A stretch of DNA of 24,309 nucleotides, taken from the NCBI GenBank assembly GCA_041161065.1, contig JBEAVE010000019.1:1-24309 (forward strand), written 5' to 3'. The DNA is from DYRG01 sp041161065 (GTDB lineage: Bacteria; Pseudomonadota; Gammaproteobacteria; Beggiatoales; Beggiatoaceae). Positions 22,383-24,309 of this stretch are shown in pieces. A program made the position numbers and the translations under genes. The notes below the pieces were generated by a model, which worked only from the letters and a program-made list of their open reading frames with translations, had not been told where the DNA came from and made no database searches. The first letter of the stretch is position 1. Each line of letters opens with the position of its first letter.

Positions 22383-22646
22383 TATTTAAGGTTAAAAAAT
22401 ATTTAATTGCCTCGAGATTACAAAAAAAGCAACGAAAAAGCCAAAATTGCATTATAATTTTCCCATTGCTGTTTTGGCGGCAACGGCAGCTGTGACTATG
22501 CTGAGGAAAGCCCTCTGTAACGGTATTCCCTCTTTACCTTTGCGGGAAAACAAGAACAAGCACACACTGACCAACATTTGGATGAGGCAAAGCCCGACTT
22601 TTTTTATTTTTTAGATGAGTCAATTATCCGGGAGGATTCTTGTTTT
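22383..22646 (+). promoter_or_regulatory. acpP promoter region and long leader
   Basis: No credible gene lies in this 264-base gap. A perfect TATAAT at 22453-22458 has no good -35 box. Transcription from it would give a leader of about 180 bases before acpP, which includes small stems such as GAGG-AAAG-CCTC near 22501. The short run before the acpP ATG is T-rich. A regulatory leader is possible but not shown. Confidence 0.4.
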
Positions 22647-22889
22647 ATGAGTACAATTGAGGAACGCGTCAAGAAAATTGTGGTTGATCAGCTTGGAGTG
22701 AAGGAAGAAGAAGTCGTTGATGCCGCTTCCTTCGTGGACGACTTAGGCGCAGATTCCCTAGACACCGTTGAGTTGGTAATGGCGTTGGAAGAAGAGTTTG
22801 AGTGCGAAATCCCCGACGAAGAAGCCGAAAAAATCACAACGGTGCAAGCAGCGATCGACTACATTCGTGGGCACTTGCCAGACGCATAG
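22647..22889 (+). CDS. acpP: Acyl carrier protein
   Basis: The 80-residue acidic product carries growing acyl chains in fatty-acid synthesis. It has the phosphopantetheine motif DDLGADSLDTVELVMALEEEF with the attachment Ser S37. MSTIEERVKKIVVDQLGVKEEEV and EIPDEEAEKITTVQAAIDYI are family typical. The ATG at 22647 was chosen by family start and by GGGAGG (22630-22635) about 11 bases upstream; the 23 codons before it are not ACP-like. The usual upstream neighbours fabD and fabG are missing, and a rhodanese gene lies there. A terminator separates it from fabF. Confidence 0.97.
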   Translation: MSTIEERVKKIVVDQLGVKEEEVVDAASFVDDLGADSLDTVELVMALEEEFECEIPDEEAEKITTVQAAIDYIRGHLPDA

Positions 22890-22927
22890 CGTAGAGTTCT
22901 TCCGCTGTGACTGATTAATAAAACCTC

Positions 22928-22955
22928 AAAGCCGGTGTGTCGCCGGCTTTTTGTT
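22928..22955 (+). terminator. Intrinsic terminator between acpP and fabF
   Basis: AAAGCCGG and CCGGCTTT form an 8-bp stem with a short loop (TGTGTCG), followed by TTGTTTG. It would let acpP be made in excess of fabF, with read-through or a weak internal promoter supplying fabF. Confidence 0.8.
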
Positions 22956-22980
22956 TGTCTTCATTTGGAATGTAATTGTG

Positions 22981-24234
22981 ATGATGGCTTCAACAAACAG
23001 ACGTCGCGTGGTGGTAACGGGTTTAGGCATCGTATCGCCCGTCGGCTCGACCCTTAACAGGGCATGGGACAATATTACCAACGGCAACAGTGGGATACGC
23101 CCCGTCACGTTTTTTGACGCGAGTGCTTTCGCCACCCGTTTTAGCGGCAGCGTCCCCGATTTTAATCCCGACCGCTATTTTCCTTCTAAAGACCTGAAAA
23201 AAATGGACACTTTTATCCATTACGGCATCGCGGCGGCGGTCGATGCGATGGCGGACGCGGGCTTGGAAATTACCGAAGCCAACGCCGAACGGATCGGTGC
23301 TGTGATCGGGTCGGGCATCGGCGGATTGCCGTCCATCGAAAAAAATTACGATGCCTATCTCAAAGGCGGCGCGCGGAAAATTTCCCCATTTTTCGTGCCG
23401 GGCAGCATTATCAACATGATTTCGGGACAATTATCGATTCGGTTGGGTTTCAAAGGACCTAATTTTTCGATTGTCACGGCGTGCGCGTCGGCAACCCACA
23501 GCATTGGCGATGCGGCGCGGTTGATTGAATACGGAGATGCCGATGTAATGTTTGCGGGCGGCGCAGAAATGGCGACCAGTCCGCTGGGATTAGGGGGATT
23601 TGGCGCAGCGCGCGCCTTATCGACCCGCAACGAATCCCCTGAAACCGCCAGCCGTCCTTGGGATAAAGACCGCGACGGATTTGTGTTGGGCGATGGCGCG
23701 GGAATCCTCGTGTTGGAAGAGTTTGAACACGCCAAACGGCGCGGCGCGAAAATTTACGGCGAATTAATCGGTTATGGCATGAGCAGCGATGCGTATCACA
23801 TGACAGCCCCCGCCGAAACCGGTGAAGGCGCGGTACGCTGTATGATCAATGCGTTACGCAATGCGCGAATCAACCCCGATCAAGTCGATTACATCAACGC
23901 GCACGGCACATCGACTCCCGCCGGCGACAAAGCCGAAACCGCCGCCATCAAAAATGCTCTGCAAAATCAGGCTTCTAAAGTAGCGATTAGTTCGACAAAA
24001 TCGATGACAGGTCATTTATTGGGCGCGGCGGGCGGCATTGAAGCGGTGTTTAGTTTGTTGTCGTTGCGCGATCAGGTTGCCCCGCCGACCATCAATCTAT
24101 TCACTCCCGATCCAGAATGCGATTTAGATTATGTCCCAAACACCGCGCGCCCCATGAAAATCGACGTGGTGATTTCAAACTCGTTTGGATTTGGTGGCAC
24201 GAACGGAACGCTGGTCTTCAAACGCCTTTCATAA
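22981..24234 (+). CDS. fabF: 3-oxoacyl-ACP synthase II (FabF)
   Basis: The 417-residue product elongates acyl-ACP with malonyl-ACP and lets membrane unsaturated fatty-acid content respond to temperature in E. coli. It reads like E. coli FabF throughout: RRVVVTGLGIVSPVG, the catalytic Cys in TACASATHSIG, the two catalytic His in NAHGTSTPAGD and TGHLLGAAG, and the end NSFGFGGTNGTLVFK. The start ATG 22981 (or ATG 22984) fits the family; a TTG further upstream would add ten unlikely residues and lie in the terminator. The gene looks clearly richer in G and C than the genes to its left, by eye. Confidence 0.97.
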   Translation: MMASTNRRRVVVTGLGIVSPVGSTLNRAWDNITNGNSGIRPVTFFDASAFATRFSGSVPDFNPDRYFPSKDLKKMDTFIHYGIAAAVDAMADAGLEITEANAERIGAVIGSGIGGLPSIEKNYDAYLKGGARKISPFFVPGSIINMISGQLSIRLGFKGPNFSIVTACASATHSIGDAARLIEYGDADVMFAGGAEMATSPLGLGGFGAARALSTRNESPETASRPWDKDRDGFVLGDGAGILVLEEFEHAKRRGAKIYGELIGYGMSSDAYHMTAPAETGEGAVRCMINALRNARINPDQVDYINAHGTSTPAGDKAETAAIKNALQNQASKVAISSTKSMTGHLLGAAGGIEAVFSLLSLRDQVAPPTINLFTPDPECDLDYVPNTARPMKIDVVISNSFGFGGTNGTLVFKRLS

Positions 24235-24273
24235 TTATGCGGCGGGCGGCTTCTTTCAAATCCCAAAACCAGA

Positions 24274-24309
24274 AAACCCTTCCACTCGTTTGAATGAAAG
24301 GGTTTTCTT
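24274..24309. repeat. Inverted copy 2 of the hairpin repeat at the window end
   Basis: The 36 bases to the last base are the exact reverse complement of 1032-1067. Read on the minus strand the hairpin keeps G-U pairs; on the plus strand the same positions become C-A mismatches. It can end fabF transcription, and probably also a minus-strand gene beyond the window. The bases 24235-24273 hold no gene. Confidence 0.8.

Noticed and set aside
22494..22520. GAGGAAAGCCC resembling a conserved RNase P RNA motif
   Set aside because: The gap is too short for RNase P RNA and the other conserved segments are absent.
24235..24273. Possible 3' end of a minus-strand gene before the repeat
   Set aside because: A short open frame reads DLKEAARR on the minus strand, but the hairpin repeat lies just upstream of it and the sequence ends, so there is no support.

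Overview
The window is 24.3 kb of a diazotrophic gammaproteobacterium. Lineage evidence is the gammaproteobacterial form of the housekeeping genes: TsaD, RNase G, the ISC ferredoxin, BamD, AcpP and FabF all read like their E. coli counterparts. NifN and NifX read like the Azotobacter proteins. The moderately AT-rich sequence, the nif genes, the cache-domain sensor kinase and the chemotaxis-type genes would fit a filamentous sulfur bacterium (Beggiatoa/Thiotrichales type), but that placement is inference. No tRNA, rRNA, CRISPR array, transposase or phage gene was found.

Layout. (1) 1-1070: two small translationally coupled ORFs of unknown function, a short duplicated Trp/Cys protein and a surface-like protein with one C-terminal membrane segment. 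They end in a hairpin terminator that recurs, inverted, at the very end of the window. (2) 1151-6320, minus strand: a run of six genes read right to left. These are an orphan RND periplasmic adaptor, a GcvR-like double-ACT protein, peptide deformylase, a PlsC-like acyltransferase, a cache-domain sensor histidine kinase and the ISC [2Fe-2S] ferredoxin. (3) 6481-10364, plus strand: a nif operon behind a textbook NifA/IHF/sigma54 control region. The order is nifN, nifX, an RseC-like membrane protein, a DUF269 protein, a DUF683 protein, fdxB and an unknown gene. nifE is not next to nifN. (4) 10494-12562: bamD, a convergent 91-codon orphan and a YeeZ-like SDR protein. (5) 12671-19247, plus strand: a tightly packed run of tsaD, an orphan YbbA-type ABC ATPase, cheR, a receiver-less cheB and a 1163-residue fusion flavoprotein. 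The fusion joins a GltD/NfnB-like part to a PyrK/NfnA-like part, with an extra N-terminal domain. It converges on rng with no base between the two stop codons. (6) 20851-24234: a NYN-domain protein, a small TerB-like protein, a periplasmic rhodanese, acpP and fabF.

How the genes relate. The nif operon makes parts of the FeMo-cofactor assembly line and an electron-carrier ferredoxin, under nitrogen control. The RseC-like gene suggests a link to Rnf/Rsx-type electron supply. The large flavoprotein carries the cysteine sets expected for two [4Fe-4S] and one [2Fe-2S] cluster, as in split NfnAB or GltD/PyrK systems, so it is the strongest candidate here for an undescribed redox enzyme. Its tight coupling to a cheR/cheB pair without receptor, CheA or CheY is the most unusual genetic arrangement in the window.
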